Part shown: positions 24,993 to 36,506 of the stretch, piece after piece | Numbering within the stretch: the stretch's first letter is position 1 | How the letters are laid out: each line of letters begins with the position of its first letter | NCBI GenBank assembly: GCA_038502055.1 | Contig: JAXRKN010000039.1 | Coordinates: forward strand, 2,728,001-2,792,000 | Reading direction: 5' to 3' | Length of the DNA: 64,000 nucleotides | From: Tanytarsus gracilentus | Taxonomy: Eukaryota > Arthropoda > Insecta > Diptera > Chironomidae | Program-made: the position numbers and the translations under genes | The notes under the pieces: generated by a model | What the model was told of the DNA's origin: nothing | Seen by the model: the letters and a program-made list of their open reading frames with translations, nothing else | Database searches by the model: none

Positions 24993-25653
24993 AAACTTTT
25001 TAAATTATTTTTAACTTTAGGAAAAATTTCTTCCGCATTTATTTTTTGTTGACATTTGAAGTTCGTTAACGTTGACAGTTAAAAATTGACTAAACAAGGA
25101 AAAATAAATTTACGCGTTTTTGAAACACGCAATAAAAATAGCGGCAAATATGCTAAAACAATAAATATAAAGTTTTTCTATTATTTACGCTCATATCAGT
25201 AAACAATTCATAATTTCAGGGTTCACAAAATGACTTTTTTTAAAGAGAGCAATTAAATTTTATTAACATTCATTAACACCCCTGAGGTTTTTATTAAAAA
25301 ATTATTAAAACAATTTTACACGACTCAAATTTTGCATTGTTAAAAAAATTAATTTAATTTTCCCAAAAAGTCTTGAGAAAGTCATAAGAAAACTCCTTTA
25401 AAATATTTCCGTATCTGCCCCAAAAATAAATGACTTAAAAATGACAATTAAAGCACATTTTATCTCTTTATAATTATTTTTTCCATCCTTATCACTCTCA
25501 TGAATAAACAAAAGCTTATCAAACGCACAAAAATATTTTAATTGCAGCAATATAAAAATTATCCGCTCGTAAAAGTCAATAACCAGTTTAGCATTGTCGT
25601 AGGTCTGTTGAAGAGCTTTTAATATTACGCACAGCTGACTTACCCAGAGCACA
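24993..25653. other. Intergenic between the two lipases
   Basis: Short AT-rich spacer holding the 3' UTR of lipase 1 (an AATAAA lies near 25160) and the promoter of lipase 2. The minus-strand 84-codon frame here shows no domain and is treated as chance. Confidence 0.5.
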
Positions 25654-27567
25654 ATGCACTCATATTATTATTATGGATCAACCATCATTCTTATCTCTCT
25701 ATCTATTCAAATTCTAACCGGTAAATATTAAAATTTGAATTATAATTTTAGTCGCAATGACAATGACATAAATTTTTGGAAATTCTACTGGCCGTGAAAA
25801 TTGAATTTTCAAGCTCACGAAATAAAAAATAAATACATAAAAAATTTTCGGGTGCAGTTAGATTGGTTCCGTTGAAAATTTTAGACGCAAAAAATGATTG
25901 CAAGAATTTTTTTCAACTTTCTGTGTCGCTTTGTGATTTTTAGTAATTTAACGAGATTTTATTGTAAGAAAGTGAATTTTATTTAGAAAATATTCTAATT
26001 AATTTTTAATTTTATCTCAGCAAATTGTTACAACATAACCGATGTGCAGCAAATCGACCAAAACTATGGTAAAACTTGGATGTTTTTTCCCGATGAAAAT
26101 GGAACGCCACAAATTATTGATCTAACTCAAACGAATTCAAATGATGCGAGATCACCATTTGCACTGAGCCACGATAATCCAGACTCGAAAATATCATTTT
26201 GGCTCTACAACAAGTGAGTGTGAGAAAAGGTCAATTGCGTGAAAATTATTTTTATTGCTAATTTCCATTAGAGAAAACCCTAAAGTACCGCTTCAATTGA
26301 AGGCGACTGGCAATGGGAAAAGTGAAAATTTTACGCTCGATGAGAGTTACGATGGCTCGAAAAAGACAAAGTTCATCGTGCATGGCTGGAAAAATAAGTA
26401 GCCTAATTTATTAGTAATCAAGGGATGGAAGAATTTTATTTTAATTTTCCATCTTTTGGTTTCACTCTCAATCAAATGTAAATAAATTATTTTCCACACG
26501 CAGTTTAGACAGCGATGCAATTCAGACAGTAAAAAATGCATATTTGGAGGAGGATGAAGACTACAATTTAATTGGAGTAGATTGGAGTGAAATGGCGGGT
26601 GACAATAATTATTTACGCTCGGCTGGAAGTACGCGAGATGTTGGACGAAATATTGCGCTCGTCATCAATCAAATGGTAACAAAGCATGATGCAGATCTAA
26701 AAGATTTTCACATTATCGGTCACAGCTTGGGGGCGCACACTGGTAAAATTATTCTAGAAAATTAATTAAAATCTTTTTTTTCTACAATTAAAACTTGAGC
26801 TTGCTTTCAAGGATAATTTCATTAAAAAAGTATTCTTTTCAACCCATAAATCTTTCACCCTTCTCTAGCTGGCTATGCTGGGATGTTCACTCGATTTCAA
26901 CGGAAAAAGAAAGTCGCTCGGATTACCGGCTTAGGTGAGCATCAAGGATTTTTATCTTGATCTTCTCTAATTTCATTTCACTCCCCAGACCCAGCTTATC
27001 CTGCCGTGAGTAGCTTTGAGTGAATTTTTTTGCTGAGATTTATGTTTCATGTCAGTTTCAAGATGCATCGAGAACGAGTCAAAATTTAGATCCGTCCGAC
27101 GCAGAATTCGTGGGTGAGTTCGATGAGCTATTTTTGGAGTCTTATAAATTGTAAATTATTCTCTAGATGTAATACACACATGTTCAGGCATGCTCGGTCA
27201 CAATGCGAATTTAGGTCATGCCGATTTTTATCCAAATGGTAATTTTTAATCTTCGTCTCGTGAAAATTTAATTCCTTTTTGCACATACGTAGGCGGAAAA
27301 GCGGCTCAGCCCGGATGTCACTTTCAAAATGATTTCGTCGGCGCATGTTCTCATGGACGCTCTTATCGATATTTTGCTGAAAGCATTCACGTGAAAAATG
27401 GTTTTATGTCACTCGAATGTGCAACGTGGGATGATTATCGAGGCAAACGATGCTCAGGTGATCCAATTCCGATGGGAGAAGCTGTACCTAGTTCGGCGAA
27501 TGGAACTTACTTTTTAGAAACTGGAAGTGGACCCAATTACGCGAGATATTCAAAAATTCTATTTTAA
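25654..27567 (+). CDS. Secreted pancreatic-lipase-family protein, 370 aa, 9 exons
   Basis: Second tandem lipase. Exons: 25654-25720, 26021-26213, 26272-26397, 26504-26742, 26869-26934, 26989-27005, 27056-27113, 27167-27238, 27293-27567. Exon 1 encodes a signal peptide with a hydrophobic core (STIILISLSIQIL). The triad is Ser203 (GHSLGAH), Asp231 (GLDPAYP) and His300 (CSHGRSYRYF), with the family's LDPSDAEFVDVIHT motif between. The first 100 residues are less conserved. Exon 6 is only 17 nt. It differs from lipase 1 in exon number and sequence, so the duplication is old. An AATAAA at 27586-27591 fits its poly(A) signal. The gene converges on the transglutaminase, with stop codons 60 bp apart. 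Confidence 0.9.
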
Positions 27568-27585
27568 GTGTAATTTTTATTTTCA

Positions 27586-27591
27586 AATAAA
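27586..27591 (+). terminator. Poly(A) signal of lipase 2; 3' ends overlap the transglutaminase
   Basis: AATAAA 19 nt after the lipase 2 stop. A minus-strand AATAAA (27577-27582) for the convergent transglutaminase lies within 10 bp, so the two 3' UTRs very probably overlap. Confidence 0.5.
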
Positions 27592-27626
27592 ATCGTTAAA
27601 TTATTTTTTAAATTAGTTTCAGCAAA

Positions 27627-30600
27627 TTATTCTTCAATATTTTCTTTTGAAATGACAATGATGTCATTGTTAGTTCCATTAGTGGTGAGAATATCTTCAG
27701 GTCTTGGCGCAACCTCAAAAACTCTAAATCCATCGACGTCATCAATCTCCTTCGATGTGAACTTTGCAACAAGCTTTGCACTTCCAACGTATGGCGGTCT
27801 GTATGCGAATCGTGTTTCAGCAAATGTTTTAGGTTGAATATCAGGCACTTTGAGAATGAGCGGCTCCTTCATTCCCGATCCTTCAATTTGAAAGATTCCC
27901 TTCGTTAAAGGTATTGGCAGGGGATTTTCCAATCGAACGTGAATATCATGTGCAACATCGTGAGTTGGTTTTCCCGTGAAAACAAATTTAACATCGGGTT
28001 TGCGTACTCGAAAATCATCAGAGGCAAAATATTCAAAATCCGTGTTTTCGACAGACGCCCTTTAGAAAGAAGAAGGAAATTCGAAAATATAATCATCTGT
28101 CATTGAAAATGTCACGAGAGAGCTTACATGCACGATATATTGAATGCCGATTGATCCATGAGCTTTCTGTAGTATTCATTAAATGTCACCTCGAGTGAGA
28201 AACTTTTCTCGCTTTGCGGTTCAACCACTTCTGAGAATTTCATCGACTTAATGCTTTTGCGATTTTTTCCTGTATAAAGGATCGCTTCCACCATTAAATT
28301 GCCATTAACTGTGTGCTGTTTCTCCGATGACTTGTTCATAATATGCAATATCTAAAAGAAAATTGAATTTATATTCAATGATGAGGAAAAGCTCGGGAGG
28401 GTCGTTTGTAAGTTGTAACAGAAAAATCATTAAATTTCTTAAAATCATCTTAAATCAGCAAATGAATAAATGAGTTTTAAAAAATATTTAGATTTTCCAT
28501 AACTTGCAAAATGAAGCAAAAAAATACATAAATTTTCCGCCTCAGACTAATAAATTCATAGCTCTTTAAAAAGTACTTACGACATGGAAATCCTCGCCAA
28601 TTTTGATGTCGTCTTTGAGCTCAAAATCAAATTGTACTTCATTAAATTCCTCGTTCAAATAATACCGTGAGAAAGCGCTGTTGCCTTGTCGCAAAGCTTT
28701 CACCATCGTCGTTCTTTCATCGCTACTTTTCTCCTCGTACTTATAGGACTTTGTTATGTCTTCTCGCTCCCACCTTCCAATTGCTTTCGTCGAGATAAAA
28801 TGTCCAATTCCATACTCGTCTTTTTTAATCAACTTAAGTGGATTGCCTGGACCGCCATAACGCCAGAAAACTTTATCAGCATTCACTTCTGCATAGAGGA
28901 AGACATTGTCGTATGGCTTAAGAACTTCGCCTCGCTTTACAGCCAAAACTGATGCTGGCCCACATCGGTACATTGCATCAGACATTTCCTGTGGCGTTGC
29001 ATCGATCGCTTGCCATCCATCATACGTTCCATCTTCATTATTATTCAAATCATCGCGTCGCATCCACACTTCGTTCCACACGTGATAATTCCAGATGGAA
29101 TCGCTACCCATCTCCTCCATGACTTGATTGTGATAAATGAAGCATTTATATTGACATTGTTGCATGTGAGATGCATTTTAAAATTATTTCAAGCGATGAA
29201 AATTTTTAATTTTGTTTGATAAAAAATTTCCATCCCTAGCTTAAGTGCATTCCTTACCTTTTCCGTCATCATCGACAAAATAGTCAACTGTCATGCTCGC
29301 TTGTGTGTCATGCGCCGATAAATAATTTGTCACGATTCTCGATGGAATTCCAATGCAGCGTGCAACTGTCGTTAAACAGCCGGCAAACACCCAACATTGT
29401 GCGAACTGTAAATTTTACAATTAACAAGAGTTTTAGAGTTTTTTATTAACTCACCTTAACGGGTCTTCTTTTTCTCCAAAAGCGCTGCATAATTTCAACT
29501 GACCCACCCCACTTTGTTGGCGCAACACCGCCACTAAAATCATTCGTCCAATTTCCAAGCAAAAGACCCTCATCATCGGGACTAATGGTTGACATTAAAT
29601 TTATTAAAGTGCTTTTTAAAAAATAATTTCAAACTCACCTGTTAACAGCCGCTGACAGCGCTCTTGATACCTTTACGCAAGGCGGTATTATTAAGCTTTT
29701 TGTTCATACAAATTGAAAGCACTCGTGTCAGAGAAGCTTTTAAGCTCTGGTCTTATTTCTTCTTTTTGTTCGTATCCGTATACGAATTACATTTAGTGTG
29801 AGTGACTTTCGTGCAAATTATAAAATTTGGTTTTTAATCATGTAATTAGTGCAGCAGCTCATTTAATTTCATCGTATAAAGTTTAGAAATTATGAAACAA
29901 AAAAAATTTATTTAAATAATTTTTTCGATTTTGTCTCAATTTTGAAGTTAATTAAGTTTTTGTTATACAGCTGACAGTTGACTCACTTGTAACGTATTTT
30001 TTCAAAAATGTGATAAAGTGATTCGGATTGTTCTTAAATTTAATTAAATATTTGCTCCAACATAAATAAAAAATAAATGTAATAAAGTTCCATTAGTGCT
30101 CTCTATATTTTGTGCAGATTCAGATGGTTTATCTTTATTACACAACACAGTGATTGGAGTCATATTTTTTTGCGTGCATTGGTGATGTTCAATGATGTGT
30201 TTTAACTAAGATTTTTTCCTCAACATGAATTAATTTGAATAAATGAATCGTCAGATAAAATTCAGGGTTGGTTTTAAATAAAGTTTAACCACAATTAAGC
30301 ATAATTAATAGAATTTTATTTCATGGTTGAGCAAATGTGTAACGGTTAGTAAAAATTTGAACTATGATACCTATGCAATGTTTACAGTTCAAAGTGAAAT
30401 TCAAATTTTTGTTTCCTAAAAATTTGTGATAAATTTAAAGAAATTTGAGTACAGGATCACAGAAAATCAAAAGTCTATTAGCATTCTTGCTTTTAAGATT
30501 AAAAAGTTATAATCCAGTCATGAAATTATTTTCAAATTTAACAATTTAATGGAGCTGGATCTTTATTTCACACCAATGCATTTTTATCACACATATGCAA

Positions 30601-33600
30601 TTTTAATAAGCTCTTTTGATGAAGCAAGCAGGTGTGATGACGAATTCTGGGAAAATTAATTTATCATTTTGTGAGTAAATAAGCCATTTTTGAGAATTTT
30701 ACTAATAATAAAATCCAGGCTAAAGATGGAAAAAAGACAAACGAAATATATTGCTGATGGAGAAATACTTCGTCAAAGTCGGAAAAACATAAAAATAAAA
30801 TTTCATTGACTTGACTTTTTTTCCCATGCAAGTTCAGATTTTTCGCAGTCTTAAAGGCAAATAAGATTTCTCTGACGTCGAGTCTGGTCTAATAATACCG
30901 CCTTGCCTTTACGGCATTTCCGCGTGAAGCTGGCGCGACTTTTCCGACAATTGCCATAACATGAAGTGCACAGTCGAGCACATCGCGGTCAAATTGACCG
31001 AGTTTCCATGGCGAAGGACGCAGGCGATTATAAGTGCCTTTCCATATGAGCGTTGTGTCGGAAAGAACGTACTCGTTTCTTTCGCGTTCATCTTTAAGGT
31101 GTGTTTAAAAATATTTTAATTTAATGGCATCGCACAATAAAATTCAATTACCCTCCAAATAGACATCATCTTCACGGCACCAGGGATTAAATAAAACGTA
31201 GATCGGTTGCGGAAGGGAAAAACTTCTCGATAGTTGATTGTTAATAACTTTTGAATCGATATCGAGCTTCCATTGACTCACAAGGGCATTCGCAGCGGGT
31301 TTAATTAGAATTTCAAGCAAATCACCGTTGATACTATTGACTGACGCACCCCACTCATTCGTTTTTCCCAAATCCGTTGAGCGACTTTTCACCGACAACG
31401 CAATAAGGGTGCCATGTCCAAATGAAGGCTTTTCGACGTCAGCGACACTAAGTATCAAGCTTATGGCATCACGTTCAATCTCATATGGTCGATTGCAGTG
31501 CAATAAAAGCTTAAAAACTTGTCCACGTCGCACGACCAACTTAGGAACTTCTCTCTTCATCACATCAAAACGATTCGTACGATGTGATTTGCCATTTCGT
31601 GCAATGCACAAGTCGACCCTCTCGATCGTAAGTACATCATTCGGAACTGAATCTGTAAATCAATTCAAAGATGATTAAATCAGTTTTGAAAATTAAATAA
31701 TTTTTATGAGGTTAAGTAGGCTGAAAAATACATTAAATATTATTTGAAGCAATGAAGTTCAAGTTCAAAATATTTTTATTAGGTGCGAACTTTTTTAGTG
31801 ACTTTCTTTTTTCAATAAATATATTTTTAAATTTCGTAATAATTTTTTTAAATAAATGTCAGTCTCATAGGATCGTTGATGGCGTTCCATTTTCAATGAC
31901 CGGGAAAAATCCATTTTGGACTTGCGGCGGTGGTGTAAAGGTGTCATGAACTTTTTCAATATCTTCCATATCAAACTCATTTGATTTGTCCATTGTCACG
32001 CCATAAAGGGGTGATGGACGAAAATCAGCAGGGGAATTTAATGTTGGCGGTAAATCAAGGTAATCGAATTCAATCATTTTTGGCGGCAAAGTAGTCTTAG
32101 GAATTTGAGTTGAAGTCAATCCTCGACTTCTGAGAATATTTCGGTTATTGGGTGCACGAGTATTAGGCTCTTGTGGCGGTCGACGTTCTGTCATTAAATA
32201 TCTCATGCTGCCTCGATAAGGTTTCGTGGGAACTGTCGTTGTGGCTCTGGTCGGAGGATTTCTGCGAATTTCTTGAACTTTTTTCTCATATTCACTCATG
32301 ACCGTTCGAATATAATTCACGTCAGCTCCACTCTGTACAGCTTTGAGTGTTTTACGAACAGTTTCTATCATTGCTTCATGTTCACTATCAATTATCGGTG
32401 ACATGGCGACAACTTTTGGGAGTTTCGTAGGTGGAGACTGCGTTGTACTTTTGCGTCTCGTTTTAGGAGGTTGATTCCGAGAAGTGAATCGAGTTCGCTC
32501 AGGAATTTTTGGAACTTCAGTCGATGAAATAATTTGCACTTCTTCGGTGAAAGGTTCCGTTGGCAAAGTGACATCAACCGTACTTTCTAATTTCTCGGAA
32601 CTTTCATTTGCTACCGTTTCTATCTCAGGGGCATTTTCCGGCTCGCTGGTTGTAGCTTTCTTAAGAAAATTAGACCGACTGCTCACATCGTAAATTTGTT
32701 TTCGGATGGGCCTTGGTGGGATTGCTGTAGTGCTTGATTCCACTTTAGTTTTCATTGCTCGCTGCACTCCCAAGGTTGATGATGGAATCGATTTTGTAGT
32801 ACTTCGATACTTAATCTTCTTCCTTCTCTTACTCTTTGCCGTTGTCTCTTCAAGTGGAATTTTAGTGGTCGTTTCATTTTGATTCTTTAATCTGTCTGAT
32901 AATCGCTTCTTAATCCGTTCAATATTCGTTTGTGGTTCGACAACAGCTTTTGTAATCATGCTCTCCGCTCCCTCAAACGAGCCATCGACTAGCTTCTTCC
33001 TCAACAATCGCTTCCGCACGACAACTCTGCGCGGCTTCTTTGTTGTCGTCACTTCACTATCGTCGAGTGATGGATTGATTGTTTTTAACGCAGCCTCAAT
33101 TTCACCGTTGGGGAAAATCAACTGCAGATGCTGTCTCATTTCTGCCAATTTCCTCTGCCTATCGCCATCGGGATCATTGAGATTTGGGTAAATGACGGAA
33201 ACATGATCGTCTATAAATTTTCCATTACGTTCAATTTCTGGCAATTCGAGATCGTTTGATGTTGTTGTAATTTCGGGGTTATCAGTGGTTGTTAAAATAT
33301 CATCAAAGGGTTGAGTTGTGTCTGGAGAATTAATTAAACTTTCATCGGTTGTTTCTGGAAAATTTGTTGAAATATCTTCGAAGTTTTCAAGGAAGTCAAA
33401 AACTTGACTAATTGAATTAAAAGCTTCCGATGATTCAGTTGAAATTTCAGTGGTGTCTAGAATATTTTCTAGAGGAATTTCAGTGACTCTCTCTGTCACT
33501 TCAATATCTGTCGTGTCTTCAATACTTTTTGTCGTTGCTTCAACTTCGTCAATGAAAATCACATTCTCGATATCGTCGGATCTTTTAATGATTTCACTTT

Positions 33601-36506
33601 CGATGCAGCACCTCACGAATCCAGCTTCAGCACATTTGAGCACAGTTTCAAAATATTTTTTATCCTCATGATATTGCACTTGTTCACTTGAGCAGGAATC
33701 TGACGACACACAGGGACATAATTCACGCGACGCTTTGACACTCATCAGAGTCACACTGAGTAGGAGTAATGCAATTGTTTTACTCATATTTGCATTGTGA
33801 ACTAAATTTTACCTCGATTAAAATTCAAATGGCTTCGATTTTCACTCGAGTGTTCTCTTTTATAAGTTTTTGAGGGTCAGTAATTAAGTGGCAGAATTTT
33901 CACCAAAAAAACTGGTCGTTCATGAAATTGTGAAAATGATGACACATATTTTAAAGTATTTCAAAGACAGGTTTGGCATATGAGAAATTGGCGGCTTGCG
34001 TGAAATTAAATATTTACTTTTAAATCCTGCTCAATTGACATTTTTATAAATATTAATCATTAAATCAATTACATCATAAAATTAAATCTATGCATCGTGC
34101 AATTGACGCCTTCTAACCCTTTAATGTAAATTCAAACAATTCATATGAAAAATTATTTATTCGCAACAATTGACTGAATACTTGTGGGAGGAATTTGTTG
34201 AAGTTTTGAGATGTAATGAGAGCACACTCGATTTTCATTTTAATTAATTTAAAAAAGGGTTCGTTCAATGATTTTGTAGACTCTATTCAATGATTTTAAA
34301 TTTTTTAAAAAAGCTTCAAATTTCTGCATTCATTAGTGTTTGTTAAAAAATTCCTCACAAAAATGATTTCACTAAAATTCCTCAAGCTACCTTTAGAGTC
34401 ATTCAGTCTTGACTCTCGTGTATTTTTTGCTTGAATTAAAAATATTTCCAACACTCTCAGAGAATCAAATGGACAAAACAGCTTTTTTTGCAGATTTTGG
34501 TGGAATATTAATAAAGTTGACAATGCATTGAGATTTTAGAATTTTAATTTTTAACCATCCTACATCACATCATCAGGCATTGTGTCACTACTTCACAGCT
34601 TCCATATTTTATGGAATTCAATGTTAAATTTTAGTTCTCACTCAACACCGCCGAAAATCTTTTCATCTTTATTTTGTTACACTAACACACATTTTTCATG
34701 TCACCCACGCATAACAACAAAAAAAATATAAAATTTCTTCAATGTCACATAAATTTGATCTCGGCTGAGAAAGATATCGAAACTTACTTGCTGACATAAA
34801 ATACAAGCGTGCATCACGATTCACGCGATACTTTTTTCTATTCCAAAAATTCGGAATGTGTGCCGATAGAAAATCTGTAGACTCACTCATGTTTCACTTT
34901 TTAGAACGTCTTTGCACGTTTGAGTTTTACTTAAGACTGAGATTCGCAAACAACAGACGCTTTAAAAATATATTTTTTGTATGATCATTAAGCTTCAATC
35001 TCGAGACGGCACGAGAGAGAAAAATCATATGGATTCTTACTATGAGCAATAAATATCTGAGTAAAGTTACTTAGTTATCGCAATTACGTCATTTTTTGTT
35101 AGCGAGCATCGTGAATGAGACGCAGCGAGAGCAAAAAATGCTTAAAGAGATAAATGAATGCAAAAATTGAGATAAAATTTGGAGATTTTTAAATCAAGGA
35201 TTGGAAATTTTGAATTAAATTCAGAATTTAAAAAAAGCGTTATAAAAAATATTTTTTTTTAAAAAATGGCAATGATTTTTTAAAGTAACCACACCTTGCC
35301 TGTATGACGACGATAATCCTTAATTTTTTTTTCTCATGATTCAACAAAATTCTTTGAGAAAAATATTCTCAAAATTATTACACATTCAAAAATCATGGAC
35401 CATCCTCATAATAATGTAATGATCTCATCATTATGTCATTCTGAATCGCAAAGTAATTCTCATTCAATGTCGCGTGAGTTTTGTAGAAAAAAATTTCATT
35501 ACAAAAAAAATTAGACGCCTTCACGTGAATCTTGTAAGTGGAGTCAACAAGAATTCTAATAAAACGGAAATTAATCGACTTTTATGGCATTGATTCACTC
35601 AATTACCGAGCGATGTTAAACAAATTGAATAAACATGACGTAAAATTGAGTTTAAATTAGAGAGTGGCAATAAATCAATTAAAAACTTACAACTTATGAC
35701 TTTTTAATCTTTTGGGATTTTTTACACATTTTTATGACAAATAAATTTATTAAAAGTTCAAGATCTTTAAAAAACATATGAATCCGTTTTACGGTTGGAA
35801 TTTTATAATCCATCAAAACAACATTCGTTCGGGTCAACCAAATATTTTCGATATCACACCTTATCAAGTTTATTTAAATATTTATTCATATTTTATCCAC
35901 CCCTTGAACTCTATTTTTTCCCATCCACATACGCTCTTGAATATCCGCACAATGAGCAAACCACTCAAAATCAATTTCCATAATCATAAAAATTGGCGAT
36001 AAATCTAATAACTCGGATACAATGCCGTCTGCGTATTATCAACATCAGCTGCAACTCATGATGCCAATTGAGTGTCCACTTGATAATTTATTAAAATTGA
36101 AAATTTATTAAAAATTGGGAAATTTAGCGATGAAGGAAAAATTTAAATTTAGAATTCAATTTCAAATTTTTTATGTTTTTTGCCAGTTTTTTGTCATCTT
36201 TCGTTAAATTATGGTGATTAAAACTTTTTGCATAATTTAAAATGTCAAAATCAATTTCACGTCACGACTGACAAAAACACAGGACATAAAAAAATTCTCA
36301 AGCCTCATAATCATAATTAATTACTCACCAATTTCATCGGCATCGATGTAGGGCATGGATAATGTTTCCAGAGTCAAGCTTCGTCTTTCGCCATGCGGGT
36401 TTCGTTTCTTTTTGAAGCATGTAAAGCACTTGCAATTATCGAAGCAAGTAACGTTCCGACAGCTGCGAGATACTTCAGTAGACCACTTGGAAATTCGATT
36501 TCCCAT
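27627..36506 (-). CDS. Tg: Protein-glutamine gamma-glutamyltransferase (transglutaminase), long isoform 789 aa
   Basis: Calcium-dependent enzyme that forms Gln-Lys isopeptide crosslinks, used in insects for clotting and cuticle. Exons: 36329-36506, 31152-31652, 30907-31091, 29639-29670, 29455-29581, 29258-29405, 28581-29122, 28128-28351, 27627-28059. Exon 1 begins MGNRISKW, a good N-myristoylation start with nearby Cys for palmitoylation, as in annulin/TG-A proteins. The N-terminal domain is about 65-180. The catalytic triad is Cys345 (FAQCWVFAG), His404 (WNYHVWNEVW) and Asp431 (GWQAIDATPQE). Two C-terminal beta-barrel domains follow. A second start exon lies at 34788-34890. The intron between exons 3 and 4 is a whole hAT-like transposon and appears to use a GC donor; with the alternative GT donor the protein loses Val-Lys. 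A single-exon gene sits in intron 1. If the transposon were not spliced out, this copy would be broken. Confidence 0.9.
29678..30905. mobile_element. hAT-like transposon forming transglutaminase intron 3 (introner-like)
   Basis: A 1228-bp element with 16-bp perfect terminal inverted repeats (CAAGGCGGTATTATTA, at 29678-29693 and 30890-30905). It is flanked by an 8-bp direct repeat, CGTAAAGG on the gene strand (30906-30913 and 29670-29677). Deleting the element plus one target copy gives an uninterrupted frame reading GNAVKVSRA, which is collinear with other transglutaminases. No transposase is encoded. The 5' CAAGG terminus and 8-bp duplication match the other hAT-like element at 20545. Splicing AAG|GC at the left junction to AAAG|G in the right target copy would remove it exactly. 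Confidence 0.88.
31865..33787 (-). CDS. Secreted 640-aa Cys-module and Ser/Thr/Lys-rich protein, single exon, nested
   Basis: Uninterrupted frame of 640 codons on the same strand as the transglutaminase and wholly inside its first intron. Residues 1-19 are a signal peptide (IALLLLSVTLMSVKAS). A small cysteine module follows at about 24-62 (CPC, a further Cys, then a CC pair), similar in spacing to clip-like disulfide knots. The remainder has no globular domain: a Thr/Glu/Asp-rich acidic part to about residue 200, then Lys/Arg/Thr/Pro-rich segments with many dibasic sites. It ends shortly after a Pro-rich YLDLPPTLN stretch. I do not recognise the family. It looks like an extracellular matrix or cuticle-associated protein, or a protease-like protein that has lost its catalytic domain; both are guesses. 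Codon usage and composition resemble neighbouring genes. Confidence 0.82.
   Translation of the reverse strand: MSKTIALLLLSVTLMSVKASRELCPCVSSDSCSSEQVQYHEDKKYFETVLKCAEAGFVRCCIESEIIKRSDDIENVIFIDEVEATTKSIEDTTDIEVTERVTEIPLENILDTTEISTESSEAFNSISQVFDFLENFEDISTNFPETTDESLINSPDTTQPFDDILTTTDNPEITTTSNDLELPEIERNGKFIDDHVSVIYPNLNDPDGDRQRKLAEMRQHLQLIFPNGEIEAALKTINPSLDDSEVTTTKKPRRVVVRKRLLRKKLVDGSFEGAESMITKAVVEPQTNIERIKKRLSDRLKNQNETTTKIPLEETTAKSKRRKKIKYRSTTKSIPSSTLGVQRAMKTKVESSTTAIPPRPIRKQIYDVSSRSNFLKKATTSEPENAPEIETVANESSEKLESTVDVTLPTEPFTEEVQIISSTEVPKIPERTRFTSRNQPPKTRRKSTTQSPPTKLPKVVAMSPIIDSEHEAMIETVRKTLKAVQSGADVNYIRTVMSEYEKKVQEIRRNPPTRATTTVPTKPYRGSMRYLMTERRPPQEPNTRAPNNRNILRSRGLTSTQIPKTTLPPKMIEFDYLDLPPTLNSPADFRPSPLYGVTMDKSNEFDMEDIEKVHDTFTPPPQVQNGFFPVIENGTPSTIL
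33788..36328 (-). other. Remaining intron 1 of the transglutaminase, upstream of the nested gene
   Basis: Apart from the alternative start exon at 34788-34890 this is non-coding. It must hold the promoter of the nested 640-aa gene (just above 33787) and of the short transglutaminase isoform (just above 34890). The overlapping plus-strand frames at 35778-36002 have no family features. Confidence 0.55.
34788..34890 (-). CDS. Tg: Alternative first coding exon of the transglutaminase (short isoform, 764 aa)
   Basis: ATG at 34890 opens 34 codons (MSESTDFLSAHIPNF...) ending at donor GTAAGT with one spare base, exactly the phase needed by the common exon 2 at 31652. The long-isoform exon ends in the same phase. 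This start lacks Gly2 and the cysteines, so the product would be neither myristoylated nor membrane-tethered through that route. Two start exons about 1.6 kb apart imply two promoters. Paired membrane-type and non-acylated isoforms are known for Drosophila Tg (TG-A and TG-B). Confidence 0.65.

Noticed and set aside
27652..27837. Plus-strand frame over the last transglutaminase exon
   Set aside because: Antisense shadow of a clear beta-barrel domain-coding exon.
31865..33787. The 640-aa frame as an internal exon of the transglutaminase
   Set aside because: It has its own signal peptide and stop codon, and the flanking transglutaminase exons already join in phase without it.
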